NCBI GenBank assembly: GCA_035696245.1
Contig: DASRQW010000156.1
Location: 1 to 32,613 of the forward strand
DNA: 32,613 bases
Direction: 5' to 3'
From: Longimicrobiaceae bacterium
GTDB lineage: Bacteria; Gemmatimonadota; Gemmatimonadetes; Longimicrobiales; Longimicrobiaceae
Below the pieces are notes generated by a model that saw only the letters and a list, made by a program, of their open reading frames with translations, was not told the origin of the DNA and made no database searches. Positions 32,050 through 32,613 of the stretch are shown piece after piece. The first letter of the stretch is position 1, and each line of letters starts with the position of its first letter. The position numbers and the translations under genes were made by a program.

Positions 32050-32613
32050 GTGGCGCGCAGCCGCACCGCATCTCCCGAATCCGCATCTCCCGAGAAGGAC
32101 GCAAGCGCACCTGCCGATGTGGCGCCTGCGGCATCGTCCGATGCAGGCGTGTCCGCGGCTTCCGATGAGGCGCCGACGGCTTCCAGTGAGGAGGCAGCGG
32201 CGTTCGCGCGCGTGGAGGAGTGGTTCGCGGAGCGGGGATGGGAGCCGTTCGAGTTCCAGCGGGAGGTGTGGCGGAGCTACCTGGCAGGCGAGAGCGGGCT
32301 GATCCACGCCGCCACGGGCACCGGAAAGACCTACGCGGCGTGGATGGGGCCGCTGTTGGAGTGGATGGCGGAGGGCGCGGAGGCGGGGAAGACGAAGCGC
32401 GCCGCTCCGCCGCTTCGCGTGCTGTGGCTCACGCCGCTACGCGCCCTGGCGGCGGACAGCGAGGAGGCGATGCGCCTGCCGCTGGAGGCGCTGGACCTGC
32501 CGTGGACGCTGGAGTCGCGCACGGGCGACACGTCCGCGGCCGTGCGCTCCCGCCAGCGGCAGCGCCTGCCCACCGCGCTCGTGACCACGCCCGAGAGCCT
32601 GTCGCTGCTGCTC
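32050..32613 (+). CDS. Ligase-associated DEXH-box helicase (Lhr-like), 3' partial
   Basis: The frame is open to the window end, so only the N-terminus is seen. From about 32203 it reads FARVEEWFAERGWEPFEFQREVW, then motif I HAATGTGKT (Walker A, 32311-32337), motif Ia LTPLRALAAD (32428-32457) and motif Ib TTPESLSLLL. The Q-like FEFQREVW and SGLIHAATGTGKT are typical of the helicase found with the ATP ligase and MBL exonuclease (TIGR04121-type). ATP-driven strand unwinding in repair is the expected role. The start is uncertain: GTG 32050, 32119, 32146 and 32212 are all in frame, none with a clear Shine-Dalgarno, and the first 50 codons are Ala/Ser-rich and contain two CATCTCCCG repeats. Confidence 0.87.
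   Translation, partial: MARSRTASPESASPEKDASAPADVAPAASSDAGVSAASDEAPTASSEEAAAFARVEEWFAERGWEPFEFQREVWRSYLAGESGLIHAATGTGKTYAAWMGPLLEWMAEGAEAGKTKRAAPPLRVLWLTPLRALAADSEEAMRLPLEALDLPWTLESRTGDTSAAVRSRQRQRLPTALVTTPESLSLLL
32069..32092 (+). repeat. Two CATCTCCCGA copies in the helicase 5' end
   Basis: CATCTCCCGA begins at 32069 and CATCTCCCGAG at 32084, a 15-bp step. The same octamer is a dispersed intergenic element elsewhere in the window. Confidence 0.6.

Overview
The window is about 32.6 kb of very GC-rich bacterial chromosome with dense coding, short gaps, strong G/C third positions and frequent GTG/TTG starts. The gene mix suggests Gemmatimonadota, probably a Longimicrobium-like lineage: a two-half ADOP-type permease with its PadR regulator, a BNR/Asp-box 'glycosyl hydrolase' protein, an M56/BlaI pair, an atypical LuxR-type response regulator and a ligase-associated DNA repair set. 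This taxonomic reading is an inference; there is no rRNA, tRNA or other marker gene. I saw no phage genes, transposase, CRISPR array or tRNA.

Layout. 1-2000: 3' end of a secreted beta-propeller (Asp-box) protein. 2222-4013: BlaI repressor and M56/PDZ membrane peptidase (minus strand) behind a near-consensus promoter flanked by two matching 18-bp palindromes. 4304-8613: a small membrane protein, an MBL-fold plus double-rhodanese sulfur enzyme, an alpha/beta hydrolase and a DadA-like FAD oxidoreductase. 8890-12318: a DNA repair group (ligase-associated exonuclease, ATP-dependent DNA ligase, and a thioredoxin-like protein overlapping the ligase). 12643-16475: a small membrane protein, then PadR plus an ADOP permease. 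16740-19218: a toxin-like protein with an LQRTLGN motif and an HNH-like C-terminus, divergent from a PLP aminotransferase. 20020-20661: a LuxR-type response regulator. 21100-24028: an OmpA-like protein and a lipoprotein with four Ig-like repeats plus a DUF3494 (ice-binding-like) domain. 24358-25964: a CaCA-type cation antiporter and a RelE/ParE-like toxin-antitoxin pair. 26029-31663: a DJ-1/PfpI protein, an aldo/keto reductase, a hybrid histidine kinase and a VOC protein. 32050-end: the 5' part of the ligase-associated DEXH helicase, the usual partner of the exonuclease and ligase 20 kb upstream.

Intergenic DNA is rich in short dispersed palindromic elements. The octamer CATCTCCC/GGGAGATG recurs about 16 times, often as inverted pairs. 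There are also paired 60-bp REP-like repeats, a GAAGGCCGCTGCGCGGCC-type repeat, and a 5 x 18 bp tandem array. Some of these elements appear inside coding ends, notably the exonuclease C-terminus and the helicase N-terminus. The observations most worth checking are the HNH-like toxin candidate without an obvious immunity gene, the ligase-thioredoxin coupling with the displaced helicase, the operator/promoter architecture of the BlaI operon, and the repeat family that seems to extend gene ends.
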